From assembly GCA_963576735.1 (NCBI GenBank), contig OY755197.1:4104501-4168500 (forward strand): a stretch of 64,000 nucleotides of DNA, written 5' to 3'. Positions 32,438-42,615 of this stretch are shown piece after piece; within the stretch, counting starts at the first letter, position 1, and each line of letters begins with the position of its first letter. The notes beneath the pieces are model-generated. The model saw nothing but the letters and a program-made list of their open reading frames with translations, was not told the DNA's origin and made no database searches. The translations under genes were made by a program, and so were the position numbers. The DNA is from Bedellia somnulentella (taxonomy: Eukaryota > Arthropoda > Insecta > Lepidoptera > Bedelliidae).

Positions 32438-32779
32438 TATATACGTTCAATATGCTGTGTAGTGTCGGGTTAGAATAGCACTACCCCATTTCTTCCGGTG
32501 GGTGTACGTAACAGGCGACTAACGGTACTAGGGCTTTTAAGGGCTTTTTGGGCAATACGGTTGGAGACCCATCACCAACAACCTTAATTTTACCATCTTT
32601 TCCCCACTCATGTTTCCAAAAGTGGCTGAGGAATTTCCAATTCCTTAGCTCTGGCTACCCCTTCTAGGGATTTATAGCCGAGAGTATATGTATGTACGTA
32701 TGTATGTTATGACTTTAAAAAAAATCTTCTTCTACCCACTGAGATATCACGGTTGGTATTATTTATACGCGTTTAATAT
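32378..32779. repeat. Long direct repeats (about 75 bp) flanking an Alpha insertion
   Basis: 32378-32453 and 32708-32779 both run from TATGACTTTA through ACTGAGATATCACG and TTGGTATTATTTAT to AATAT. They are about 88% identical and separated exactly by the Alpha copy. The simplest reading is an unusually long target-site duplication made when Alpha inserted into the Beta fragment. Confidence 0.85.
32454..32707 (+). mobile_element. Alpha repeat, full length
   Basis: Intact from GCTGTGTAGTGTCGGGTTAG to CCGAGAGTATATGTATGTAC. Lies exactly between the two long repeats. Confidence 0.92.
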
Positions 32780-32820
32780 TATCATTTAGTAGGAGTCATT
32801 TTAAAATCGTTGCCCTACTG

Positions 32821-33223
32821 TAAACTGAACGACAAAGATGTTAGATCAAATATTTGGGGTCACCTATGATCGTGTGTGAACGATTACTCTATTGAACTTT
32901 AACTACACATATACATATACTCACGGCTATAAATACCAAAAAGGGGTACCCAGAGCTTCAGAGCCAGACTCCTCCGTCACATTTGGAAGTTGAGGGTACA
33001 AAATGAGAAATAAAGTATCGTTGGTGATGGGTCCGCATCGCCCGAAAACCACTTAAAAAAGCCCCAAGCCCTTAGTTACCTCTTACGACACCCGTGGATA
33101 GAAAGGGGTAGTGCCATTCTAAGCCGGTACTACACGGCACACTAAACTACAAAGATGTTTGATGAAATATTTCGGGTCACTGATGATCGCGTGTGAACGA
33201 TTACTCTATTGATCCCTAACTAG
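32821..33223. repeat. Second pair of long direct repeats (about 85 bp) flanking an Alpha
   Basis: 32821-32906 and 33143-33223 share TAAACT, CAAAGATGTT, GTGTGAACGATTACTCTATT and TAACTA in order, with about 85% identity. Only the - strand Alpha lies between them. The same pattern as 32378-32779, just 40 bp away. Confidence 0.86.
32907..33142 (-). mobile_element. Alpha repeat, CCCGTGG subtype
   Basis: - strand copy, 5' end GTGTGCCGTGTAGTACCGGC, 3' hairpin and tail at 32907-32950. A few bases are missing around GGTCTCCAACC. Confidence 0.88.
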
Positions 33224-33384
33224 TGGCCCGTAATTGACTTTACTCGTCACAACTCACGAATTTCAGCTGGTAACCAATTCTAGTATTAGGCTGGTAAATT
33301 AATTAATGCATACAGAATCATATAGTTAGCCCTAGAGGAAAATTATTTTTAGTGGTATAGGATCATCATACGTCGTTATATCCC

Positions 33385-34972
33385 GAATCCGGCCTACACC
33401 AATTTGTTTTTTCTTTAGTCATATCTGTGGTTAATTTATCATGGCACATGGTGAAGTTGTACTAAGTTATAAGACACTGCATTTGTACAAAAACGCGTGT
33501 CCCCTATCACGTCAGTTCACTGTCCACCAGGTGACGTGATGTTCAAAAGTCAAAAAAAAAGTCAAAAAGTTTATTTTTCAAAATTAAGTTAAAAATTAAC
33601 ATTTTTTGAACGTCAAATTTTTTTAAATTTATCATTAGTCCGTTGCTTCGGAAGGTGTTCGTAAAGAGAAGAAGCAACAAAGAAACTCTTTACATTCACA
33701 TTTTTTCATTTTTTCAAAACATGGTTTGTACAATTTCAGTTTATTAACATGTTTTTACTTTATAAAAGATTTTCTATGCGACAAAACCAAACGCTAGTTT
33801 GACATATTTAAAATAAATTGTCCATCACAAAAACCAATCACATAACGTGAGAAGAAAAATCCTCACCAGACAATTATTCCTAGGAATAACGAGGGAAGAT
33901 TTATAGCTTTACGGACACGGTCATGTGCGAGTTGGGTCCTTGTCGTTTAAAAAATCTTGAACACTGTAGTAAGACTTCTTTAAAAGCATGGCTTTTATTG
34001 CCTTTTTAAAAGATGCCACAGGCAATTCCAATATGTCAGAAGGAAGTTTGTTGAACATTTTCAGGGATAGTCCCATAAAGGAGTTACTTACTTTATTAAG
34101 TCTCCACTTCGGTACGTGAAGTTTGTCCTTATTTCGAGTGTTAACAGTATGCCTATCACTAACTTTACTAAATTGGCCTATATTCTTTTTGGCATACATT
34201 AAATTCTCAAATATGTATTGGCAAGGGACAGTTAAAATGCCAATTTCTTTAAATTTTTCGCGCAACGAATACCTCGACCTCAACATGTAAATAGATCGGA
34301 TAGCTCGCTTTTGTAAGACGAAAACTTTATGAACATCAGCCGCTTTACCCCATAATAAAATACCGTACGACATAATACTATGAAAATAACTGAAATACAC
34401 AATGCGAGCTGTTTCTACGTCTGCTATTTCTCTAATCTTACGCACGGCATACGCTGCTGAGCTCAGCCTTTTAGAAAGTGTTAGTATATGGGGTCCCCAT
34501 TGCAACTTAGAATCGATTATTATCCCTAGGAATTTTGTTTCTTTCACTAATTCTACTTGTTCACTATCAATAACAATATTGTTATCAACTTGCCTAACAT
34601 TCGGTAAAGTAAATTTAATACATTTAGTTTTTTTGGCATTTAGAACCAGGTTATTTACAGTAAACCAATGCAATACCAGTGAGATAGCTTTATTTACGTC
34701 GTCAAGAGATGTAGAGGATCTCGCTACATTAAATATTAAAGATGTGTCATCTGCAAACATAACTATCTCAGAATACTTTTGTACCATAAATGGTAAATCA
34801 TTAATGTAAATCAGAAACAGTAATGGGCCAAGTATAGAACCTTGAGGAACGCCCATCTCTATTTCCGATCCTTCCGACGTGGTTCCATTAATATCAACCT
34901 TAACCAAGAGTATTAGTACCTCTACAAACCCCTTCGGAGATATGCGGCGTGAATGTTTGAATGTTTGAGTTT
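33385..34972 (+). mobile_element. Beta SINE split by a LINE
   Basis: Left part 33385-33550 (CGGCCTACACCAATTTG to GTGATGTTCAAAAGT). Right part 34912-34972 (ATTAGTACCTCTACAAACCC, CTTCGGAGATATGCGG, GTGAATG tail). Both parts are needed to rebuild the family consensus order. Confidence 0.85.
33551..34904 (-). pseudogene. Jockey-superfamily LINE, 5'-truncated RT, nested in Beta
   Basis: The - strand frame of 328 codons ends at 33921. It holds RT motif B (GVPQGSILGPLLFLIYIND) and motif C (VMFADDTSLIF), the thumb, and a C-terminus with MFNKLPSDILELP and KKSYYSVQDFL. Motif A and the endonuclease are missing, so it is dead. The 3' UTR (33920-33560) has TTCTTCTCTTTACGAACACC then TTCCGAAG, and the tail is A-rich (33551-33570). 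CAAAAGT (33544-33550) and CAAGAGT (34905-34911) look like the target duplication. The frame is intact over 328 codons, which suggests a fairly recent insertion. Confidence 0.9.
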
Positions 34973-35155
34973 GAGATCATAATAGGATGTAATCTAAACG
35001 ATGCATACAATCTGTATGACACAAAAGGCTTAAATAAACCTTCTTCCAGCGAGAGTCATAAGGGACAAATTCAAGATTTTTAAATTAATTGTTGGTGAAA
35101 GAACAATATTTAAAGCAAAATTTTTTTGATCCACGATATCTCAAGGGTGTGTGTA

Positions 35156-35198
<43 letters not shown>

Positions 35199-35320
35199 AA
35201 AATCTGTGACATACATAAAGGCACATAAGAATGTATGTGTTATTAATTATACTCATAAAATAATATGTATTTTATGAGTATAATTAATATAAGTATAATA
35301 TATATACATATATATTTCGC
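34973..35320. repeat. Microsatellite and perfect palindrome
   Basis: (TG)n at about 35161-35194. A near-perfect palindrome at 35242-35288 has 21-bp arms (ATTAATTATACTCATAAAAT and its complement) around ATATG. TA-rich repeats follow to the Beta insertion site. Confidence 0.85.
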
Positions 35321-35700
35321 CCGTGACAACCGTGATAGCCCAGTGGGTAGAACACTTGGTTATCGTGCAAGCGACTAGTGTTCGAATCCTGGGTCGGGCC
35401 TACACCAATTTGTCTTTTCTAAAGACATACGTGTGGTTAATTTATCATGGTTGTTAACGGTGAGGGAAAACATCGTGAGGAAACCCACATGGCTGAGTTG
35501 TACTTAGTCATGTGACAGTGTATTCGTACAAAACGGCGATAGGCCTGCCCCCTATCACGTGAGTACACTGTCCATGCAAAACGTGGGTACTCTGAATACC
35601 AGGTGACAAAGTCACGTGATGTTCAGAAGTATTTGTACCTCTGCCAACCCCTTCGGGGATATTCGGCGTGAACGTTTATGTTATGTTATGTTATGTTATG
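35321..35700 (+). mobile_element. Beta SINE, full length, 12-bp target duplication
   Basis: Intact copy with head at 35325-35400 and four TTATG units at the end. TATATATTTCGC is duplicated (35309-35320 and 35701-35712). Close to consensus, therefore young. Confidence 0.95.
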
Positions 35701-35736
35701 TATATATTTCGCAAACTTTTCCACATTCATCATATG

Positions 35737-35795
35737 AAACTGGCTAAAGAATTTTAAGCGCTGGCTACCCCCTTGTTAACAACCGTGAGTTATAG
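35737..35795 (+). mobile_element. Alpha-like 3' remnant
   Basis: CTGGCTAAAGAATTTTAAGC and GCTGGCTACCCCCTTGTTAA, then CCGTGAG. Very diverged. Confidence 0.45.
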
Positions 35796-35935
35796 TTATG
35801 TTTTTTATGCCATATATTCGCAATGGGATGGCAGAGCTTGCCATTCGATGTCCAGAGTACATATTCACTCTCTTTGCACACGCTTATTTTAGCTTTGCTT
35901 GTATATATGTAACTAATATTTCTTATTATTGCCAT

Positions 35936-36150
35936 GTAGTGTCGGCTTAGAATATCACTACCCCTTTCTACCTACAAGTGTCGTAAGAGGCGATTAACGG
36001 TATGGGGCTTTTAAACGTGGTTTTTGGGCGATGCGATTGGAGACCTTATTTCTCCCCTATTACCTTCCAAATGTGGCTGAAGAATTTCTAGCTTTAAAGC
36101 TCTGGCTACCCCTTTTTGGGATTTATAGTCGTGAGTATATGTATGTATGA
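35936..36150 (+). mobile_element. Alpha repeat, CTACAAGTG subtype with small deletion
   Basis: 5' CATGTAGTGTCGGCTTAG, 3' TTATAGTCGTGAGTATATG. About 25 bp is lost after GGAGACC. Confidence 0.85.
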
Positions 36151-36612
36151 AAATATCGATTCAACTTACGACGCTTTTCAGGTACGGGGAAGTACATGAA
36201 TTTAATTCTTAAAAAATTCTCCAAAAATCCAGATCGGAAGAGTTCAGTCACTCTAGCACAATAAAACCGGAAGTCTGTCACCGTATAACATTATTATCAT
36301 CAACTCAGCAGAATTGGGCCAGTAATTCCTTTCATTCTGATGTACATCGGGGACATTTTTGATGAATGTGATGTCAGATTATAATCGGGCATGATGGAAA
36401 AATAATTTACGACCTGATTAATTTATAGGAAATCATTATATTCCGTGTTCTCAAAACGTTGGCTGAGTAGTTAGAACTTATTTCGAGACCTCAATCAGAA
36501 CAATTTGGTTTAGAATCACGCTATTTTTTTATGATGTCAAGGTCAATATTGCTGACACTGGAATATATGCTGAGTTCGTATTGTTTAACTTTGTTTATTC
36601 AGTTTGTTAGTT
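36151..36612. other. No gene recognised
   Basis: AGATCGGAAGAG at 36231-36242 equals the start of common Illumina adapters (see findings). No coding or repeat feature is otherwise supported. Confidence 0.4.
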
Positions 36613-36763
36613 GCCGTGTAGTGTCGGCATAGAATAGCACTACCCCATGACATGGGTATCGTAATTTTTTGGCGTTAGGTTGAAGACATATAGCCACAAT
36701 ATTAATTTTACAATCTTTCTCCACTCAATTTACAAAGTGAGGAATGTATTATGTATGTATGCT
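36613..36763 (+). mobile_element. Alpha repeat, internally deleted
   Basis: 5' GCCGTGTAGTGTCGGCATAG is preserved, several internal blocks and the hairpin are missing, and it ends ATTATGTATGTATG. Confidence 0.7.
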
Positions 36764-37051
36764 CCTAGCAGGCAAAAAGTAATCTCTCTTCTTTTCACCA
36801 AACTACAAAAAAGACGGAAGGAAAATGCACTCAACTGAAAACCTTCTTTAACATAAGGAAAACTCACAAAATCAATTTGAAAATTAACAGCGACAAAAAC
36901 CGTCAGGTGAGATTTGGGATTATTATATTATTTGATAGCATTAGGTTATTGGTTCGCTAAGTCTATTGGCTCTCAGTTTGTTGGCTTATTCCTGTAATTA
37001 TCACAGCCCAAATATTTACACGTGGGGCTGGAGCTTATTTCTGTAAATAAT

Positions 37052-37290
37052 AACTGCTGTATAGTGTCGGCTTAGAATAACACTACCCCATTTCTACCCT
37101 TGGGTGATCGTAAGAGGCGACTCACGGAATTGAGGCTTGTAAAGGATTTTTGGGCGATGCGGTTGGAGACCATCACCAAAAACCTTCATTTTATCATCTT
37201 TTCCCCACTTAACTTTCTAAAAGTGGCTGAGGAATTTATGATTCCTTAGCTCTAGCTAGGGATTTATGGCCGCGATAATATGAATGTAAC
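37052..37290 (+). mobile_element. Alpha repeat, hairpin partly lost
   Basis: Full-length 5' part. The 3' module has lost CCCCTTC (reads CTAGCTAGGGATTTATGG), so the hairpin can no longer form as in other copies. Confidence 0.85.
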
Positions 37291-37309
37291 TATGTAATAA
37301 GTAGCTGCC

Positions 37310-37680
37310 CCGGCAAACATTGTTTTGCCATATAAATTATTTCTGGTGAATTTCTAGTAAATAAAATAAAATTTTGTAAGTTGGTATATAATTTTTAACA
37401 ATGGTTTGTTGCAATTATATTGCGCCGCAACATAACGGGCCAAAATGGCGATAATGATAGCCGACCTCCGATAGGAGATGGCACCCGAAGAAGAAGAAGA
37501 AGAAGAAAATAAAATGTTAGGGGCGGACAACCCTTATTACTAAGGAGCATAAGAAATAGTTATATTTCTGTATATTCTCAGACGAACCCCATGTATAAGC
37601 AAAACTTCATTAAAATTGGTTCAGCCGTTTCGGAGGAGTTTGGTGACAAACACGTGAATTTTATACATTAGATTAGTCCC
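37310..37680 (+). repeat. Old interspersed repeat carrying a GAA-tailed LINE end
   Basis: GCTGCCCCGGCAAACATTG (37312-37330) and GTTCAGCCGTTTCGGAGGAG (37620-37639) are pieces of a repeat widespread in Lepidoptera (general knowledge). Between them AGCCGACCTCCGATAGGAGA with (GAA)n at 37484-37507 resembles a LINE 3' end with a GAA tail. Confidence 0.5.
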
Positions 37681-37865
37681 AAGTTTGTTGGCAGACACTT
37701 CTGAAAGATTAACGTGACCTCCAAAGTACTGTTTTTTATCACCATCGAGATTTTTTTCACAAATCCTCGTCATAATTAATGAAATACAAAATTTTACTCA
37801 AGGAAAGAAATCATCTCTTGCTTTCTTTTTACCCATAACCCAAGGGTATAAACAAACTCATACAC

Positions 37866-38080
37866 AAATACATATACTCACGGATACAAATTCCAAAAAG
37901 GGGTAGTATTAAAATATCGCTGGCGATGGGTTGCCAACCGAATCGCCCAAAAACCACTTGGGTAGAAAGGGACAGTGACATTCTAAGCCGGCACTACACG
38001 GCGAATTCTAAGCCGGCACTACACGGCGAATTCTAAGCCGGCAATATATGGCGATCTAAGCCGACACTACACGGCGAAAC
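37866..38080 (-). mobile_element. Alpha repeat with a four-fold 25-bp 5' multimer
   Basis: - strand Alpha with internal deletions. Its 5' end is present four times in tandem (37981-38005, 38006-38030, 38031-38054, 38055-38078; unit TTCTAAGCCGGCACTACACG plus GCGAA). Units 1 and 2 are identical. Confidence 0.9.
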
Positions 38081-38300
38081 AAATTCACAATTAGAAAATT
38101 TAACAAACATTTGTTTAAGCATAGTTTTTTTATATTGTATATTTCATAGAGGTGTAATTAGCGATAATATCACTAAAACGCTAGTATAGTATTTTCTAAG
38201 ATTTTCAAGATTGCACATTATAATTAAAACAACTATTGATTTTCGGATATTTTAGTCGCGTGTAATTACATTATTATTTTATTATTTTTTTTAAAGCCCG
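38081..38300. other. No gene recognised
   Basis: A+T-rich flank between the Alpha multimer and the LINE tail. Confidence 0.4.
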
Positions 38301-38530
38301 ACGTTTTTATTTTATTTTTTATTTATTTTATTTTATTAGGGACATCAACAGCACATAAACATGTAAGTTACAATTAGATAAATACAATGAAAAAGCCAAT
38401 AACAGACATCCACAGAAGATACAAAAAACAGTAGTACATACAGATATGTAAGAAAAGTTGTAACATAAAATGTGTAAAATGACTGAATGATTGATTTGTG
38501 ATATATATGGTATATATATATATATATATT

Positions 38531-38569
<39 letters not shown>

Positions 38570-40290
38570 TTCACTTATTCCCTCTATTTATTATCTAACG
38601 TCTTAATAACGTCGAAACGGAATTTGGCCTTAGAAGAAGCAAAAGGATCAGTTTCACCAAAGAGGTTATTAAATTGATTGGCAAGGCGAACCATTGTAGA
38701 ATTCCTTGCATAATTAGTATGATTAGAGTCTATAGAAAAGAGCCTTTCAGAAGTGTGCCGAGTACGGCGATGTGGAGTACAAAATGACAGTTGGGACAAC
38801 AAAAATGGAGAATCAAGGCGACCAGAGAGAATGTCGTGTAACAGCATCATGTCCAGTAAAACTCTGCGATCCTTAAGACTAGTGAGCTGATGCCTGCGAC
38901 ACGAATCCTCATATGAGCAACCGAAAAAATGAGTCCTGTAGTTAAGATGTTTTAAAAATTTAGATTGTATACGTTCAATACGTTGAATGTACGTTATGTA
39001 GTTTGGGGACCAGACACTGGATGCGTATTCGAGAATACTCCTAACGTAAGCATAATAAATCTGTTTTATACACATCAGATCGTTAAAGGGCTTCGAAATG
39101 CGCATTACAAATCCAAGGTTGCGAAATGCACGCCCCGTAATATGCTCAATGTGCTTTTCAAAAGTAAGTTTACTGTCGAGGATGACACCCAGGTCACGGA
39201 TGGATTCAACGCGTACGAGAGGTTGGTCGTTGATGGAATAATTATAAACAACGGGGTTTAGACTTCTAGTGAATGATATTTGGACGCATTTACTAGCATT
39301 CACCGAGATCCTGTTCTGGTCATAATACTGAGCAAGACGATTGAGATCCGACTGTAGCTTATCGCAATCAGTATTATTTGCTACATCAAGGAAAACCTTT
39401 TTATCATCCGCATACAACAAGAACCTGCATTCATGAAATACTGTATAAATATCATACAGATAGGCATTGTAAAAAAGAGGGCCTAAATGTGAGCCCTGAG
39501 GTACACCCGAAGGGATATAATAGAAGTCCGAATTATACCCACCGACGACTACAGCCTGACATCTGTTAGAAACGTAAGATGTTATCCAGCGATGGAGGTC
39601 ACCATGTATTCCAAGATGGAATAGTTTGCGCAGCAGTATGATATGGTCAACGCGATCGAAAGCCTTCTCAAAATCGGTGTAGACTACATCAACCTGCTTA
39701 CGTTTATCCATATTAGGAAGAACAAAGTTCAGGAATTCAGTCAGATTACTTACAGCAGATCGGCCTTTGAGAAATCCGTGCTGCTGTGGCGGTATACCAC
39801 GAGAAATAAACGGATAAATGCAGTTATATATAGCCTTTTCGAATACCTTACCAAATACATTAAGGATAGATATCGGTCTGTAATTATCGATCTTATTTTT
39901 TGTACCTTTTTTGTGTATCGGAAGGATGTGCGCTTTCTTCCAAATCGTTGGAAAAAAGCCTTCTTTAAGGGATCTATTAAATAAGATACATAATGGGTGG
40001 CATAATTGTTTAGCACAGCGCACTACAAAATAAGGGGGTAAACAATCACTGCCACCACCACCATTAGTGTCGAGTGAGTTTAATAATTTTAGGATAGAGT
40101 CCGGAAGAAACTGACAAGAGCTAATAACATTACCATCATCACAGAATGGTGGAGCAAGCGGTGGAAAGGAATAGGATAATGCTGGTTTACTGAACACTGA
40201 GTGGAAGAAATCATTAAATCCTTTGCAAATGCTTGGTCCATCAGAGTTCGAAAACTTTTCAGTTATCATGGTCACGGGAAGACTGAGGTG
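38301..40290 (-). mobile_element. Jockey-superfamily LINE, 5'-truncated
   Basis: Extent inferred from the A-rich tail on the - strand ((AAAAT)n at 38310-38345) to the point upstream of the RT frame where a stop appears (about 40290). The 3' UTR contains (TG)n and (TA)n tracts at 38511-38570. The endonuclease half and any ORF1 are missing. Confidence 0.8.
38584..40266 (-). CDS. Reverse transcriptase of a non-LTR retrotransposon (intact RT domain)
   Basis: About 560 uninterrupted codons ending at 38584; the first ATG of the frame is at 40269-40267, next to the truncation. In order: fingers motif ILPIHKKGTKNKIDNYRPIS, motif A VVYTDFEKAFDRVDH, motif B SGVPQGSHLGPLFYNAYL, motif C LLYADDKKVF (the catalytic YADD), then thumb/C-terminal DLGVILDSKLTFEKHIEHI and VWSPNYITYIQRIERIQ. 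All three catalytic Asp are present. A complete ORF2 of this group is 900 or more residues with an N-terminal APE endonuclease, so this copy cannot insert itself by the usual route. Lack of frameshifts argues for recent arrival. The exact clade within the Jockey superfamily is not resolvable by eye. Confidence 0.88.
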   Translation of the reverse strand: MTEKFSNSDGPSICKGFNDFFHSVFSKPALSYSFPPLAPPFCDDGNVISSCQFLPDSILKLLNSLDTNGGGGSDCLPPYFVVRCAKQLCHPLCILFNRSLKEGFFPTIWKKAHILPIHKKGTKNKIDNYRPISILNVFGKVFEKAIYNCIYPFISRGIPPQQHGFLKGRSAVSNLTEFLNFVLPNMDKRKQVDVVYTDFEKAFDRVDHIILLRKLFHLGIHGDLHRWITSYVSNRCQAVVVGGYNSDFYYIPSGVPQGSHLGPLFYNAYLYDIYTVFHECRFLLYADDKKVFLDVANNTDCDKLQSDLNRLAQYYDQNRISVNASKCVQISFTRSLNPVVYNYSINDQPLVRVESIRDLGVILDSKLTFEKHIEHITGRAFRNLGFVMRISKPFNDLMCIKQIYYAYVRSILEYASSVWSPNYITYIQRIERIQSKFLKHLNYRTHFFGCSYEDSCRRHQLTSLKDRRVLLDMMLLHDILSGRLDSPFLLSQLSFCTPHRRTRHTSERLFSIDSNHTNYARNSTMVRLANQFNNLFGETDPFASSKAKFRFDVIKTLDNK

Positions 40291-40361
40291 TTATTTGTCA
40301 TTATACAGTACTATAAAATTATTAATACTAACTATCTTACGCTAATATTTATTTATTTTAA

Positions 40362-40893
40362 TTTATTTTTACTTTTGTATACATTCTCTACTAACAATAG
40401 CACCCTAAGATTAATGTATGTACTAACAAAATTATGGATTAGCATTGTCCGAAATAAAATGCATATAACAAAAATTGCTTGGTGATGCATGATGTGGTTG
40501 TCTTCTAACATAAACATAAACATACATAAACGTTCACGCCGAATATCCCTTCGGGGATATTCGGTCGTTGGCAGAGGTACTAATACTTTTGAACATCACG
40601 TGACTTTGTCATCTGCTGTTCAGAGTACCCACGTTTTGCATAAACAGTGTACTCATGTGATAGGGGGCAGGCCTATCGCCGTTTTGTACGAATACACTGT
40701 CACTAAATGAATACATTACATTAATGAATGAATACATTGTCTTCTAAATGAGTCTTTATTTATTTTTGTTATTTGTACATAATTTTTAATTTTTTTTTTA
40801 TTTTGTATACATTCTCAACTAACAATAGCACCATTAGCACCCTAAGATTAATGTATGTAATAACAAAATGGATTTGCATTGAACGAAATAAAT
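40362..40893. repeat. Two copies of a LINE-like 3' end flanking a Beta insertion
   Basis: 40371-40461 and 40795-40893 both contain TTTTGTATACATTCTC, ACTAACAATAGCACC, CCCTAAGATTAATGTATGT and GAAATAAA. The second copy has a small internal CACCATTAG duplication. The A-rich ends suggest LINE 3' UTRs; a long duplication around an inserted element is the alternative. Confidence 0.75.
40508..40736 (-). mobile_element. Beta SINE, head lost
   Basis: - strand copy from TGACAGTGTATTCGTACAAA to the CATAAACATACATAAACG tail at the left. The hairpin region is expanded to CCCTTCGGGGATATTCGGTC. TTGTCTTCTAA flanks it at 40498-40508 and 40737-40747. Confidence 0.85.
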
Positions 40894-41273
40894 GAGTTTT
40901 AATTTATTTTTTTTAAAGCTCAAAATACAATGACATAATGATTACAATTTACATATCAACTGTCCCTCCCAATAGGTTATTAAACTCTACTTTAAATTGT
41001 AAGTCATCTAAGTAGTATTTAACTTTGGTATAACCCAGATTGTTTATCAGATGGGGTAGAGCCTTGAAACTTTATTATGTAGAGCAGAAGTTACTTCTAC
41101 TTAACGTTTTGCCGTGGTTGTTCTTCGAAGTTAGACTTAACTTATAATTTAGCCGACTGTAGCAAAGCTTTTTAGTAGGGTTGTTTGTTTTTCTAATAAG
41201 TATAACTTGTTTCAAGGAGTTCACTTGCATTATAATAAGGTTTTTAATTACACATAGTTTCTGTTGTTGGTGT

Positions 41274-41335
41274 AAACCCACATGACTAAGTGCAACTTAG
41301 CCATGTGGGTTTCCTCACGGTGTTTTCCCAAAGTA
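41274..41335. repeat. Palindromic Beta SINE remnant
   Basis: CCCACATGACTAAGTGCAAC is followed directly by TTAGCCATGTGGGTTTCCTC, i.e. the same Beta segment in both orientations, forming a hairpin. Confidence 0.7.
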
Positions 41336-41519
41336 CTATAATTTATTCTCAGCTATTTACTCAATTATATGAGATTACTAACAATTCTAAGGATATACGA
41401 GTGGCTTATACACATGTTTGTGAAAGGAAATTCGCGTTTATTTGGCTGGAGTCGATACTGGTAAGATTTGTAACAAGTATAGGTATGAATATTATATAAC
41501 AGTCTCGGTACTTTATCAT

Positions 41520-41570
41520 TCCAAAGCTCTGGCTACCCCGTTAAGGGATTTTTAGCCGTGAGTATAAGTT
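41520..41570 (+). mobile_element. Alpha repeat, last 50 bp
   Basis: AAAGCTCTGGCTACCCCGTT, AAGGGATTTTTAGCCGTGAG. Severe 5' truncation. Confidence 0.75.
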
Positions 41571-41706
41571 TGAGTAAAAAGTCTCGGTACTCTCGCGGTC
41601 CACCTTTAGGCGTTCAATCTGTATGGAGTGCGGTATCTTTGGTATATATGATTGAAACTGGAATATTATAATTGTTTCTTTAACAAGCATCAATATATTT
41701 TACTTT

Positions 41707-41850
41707 ATATAGAATCTTGGTAGCTTAATTGGTAGATGGGTTTGGGTCATGGGCTATGTTTTTAATCTCTAATTCAAGGTCAACAATGATGAAAATCACA
41801 GTGAGAAAACCCACATGGCTCAGTTGCTGCCCTCTATAAGCTGACTGTAA
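41707..41850 (+). mobile_element. Beta SINE, decayed
   Basis: Head-like TAGCTTAATTGGTAGATGGG and body piece GTGAGAAAACCCACATGGCT. The 3' module is absent. Confidence 0.5.
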
Positions 41851-42013
41851 TATTGAGGGAAATTGAATAAGTCCCTCTGTCACACTTACGAGTACAAGAC
41901 GTAAAAATAGTATTTAAGAAGCTTTAAGCAAACAGAATAAACAAAAAACTTGAATTTAGTGACAAAAGTTACCTTGATTACAAACATTATAACACTCATA
42001 TTCAATATATAAT

Positions 42014-42268
42014 ATTAGTGTAGCTTTGTAGTGTCGGCTTAGAATAGCACTACCCCATGTCTTCCGGTGGGTGTACGTAAGAGGCGACTAACGGTATTGG
42101 GGCATTTTAAGGGATTTTTGGGCGATGTGGTTGGAGACCCATCACCAACAACGGTTATTTTTACCACCTTTTCCCCACGCAACTTCCAAAAGTGGCTGAG
42201 GGATTTCTAATTCCTTAGCTCTGGCTACCCCTTCTAGGGATTTATAGCCGTGAGTATATGTATGTAAT
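42014..42268 (+). mobile_element. Alpha repeat, full length
   Basis: GCTTTGTAGTGTCGGCTTAG to GTGAGTATATGTATGTAATG. Few differences from the 21286 copy. Confidence 0.92.
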
Positions 42269-42404
42269 GTATATTAATATCTTAAACCGACCAGAAGACA
42301 ATCCGTAAGCATGATAATATTATTTTTAATGGCAAACAGTTGCTACGTAAAAAAGTCTCTTTAGAAAACTTCCTTAATAGTTTCCAATTCTAATCTAAAG
42401 TTTT

Positions 42405-42448
42405 GATTATTCCTTTTTGGGATTCATAGCCGTGAATATACGTATGTA
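42405..42448 (+). mobile_element. Alpha repeat, last 45 bp
   Basis: TTATTCCTTTTTGGGATTCA then TAGCCGTGAATATACGTATG. Confidence 0.6.
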
Positions 42449-42491
42449 TTTCATAAAAGCTTACCGAATACCTATTTTATATTTAAACAAC

Positions 42492-42615
42492 TTTAGAATA
42501 GAATAGAATAGAATAACTCTTTATTGCACATCAAAGACAAATTTACAAAAGTAATAATATGATCAAACAGTTTACAGTGAGGTACAATTGGCGGTCTTAT
42601 CGCTAAAAGCTTGGA
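42492..42615 (-). mobile_element. LINE 3'-end fragment
   Basis: AATAGAATAGAATAACTCTT, TTTACAGTGAGGTACAATTG and GGCGGTCTTATCGCTAAAAG on the + text. It matches 31676-31807 closely, showing a dispersed LINE family with (TATTC)n tails. Confidence 0.75.

Noticed and set aside
37981..38078. CRISPR-like or satellite array
   Set aside because: Units have no spacers and equal the Alpha 5' end; the context is eukaryotic.
38965..39984. Several + strand frames of 60-113 codons
   Set aside because: Shadows of the - strand reverse transcriptase frame.
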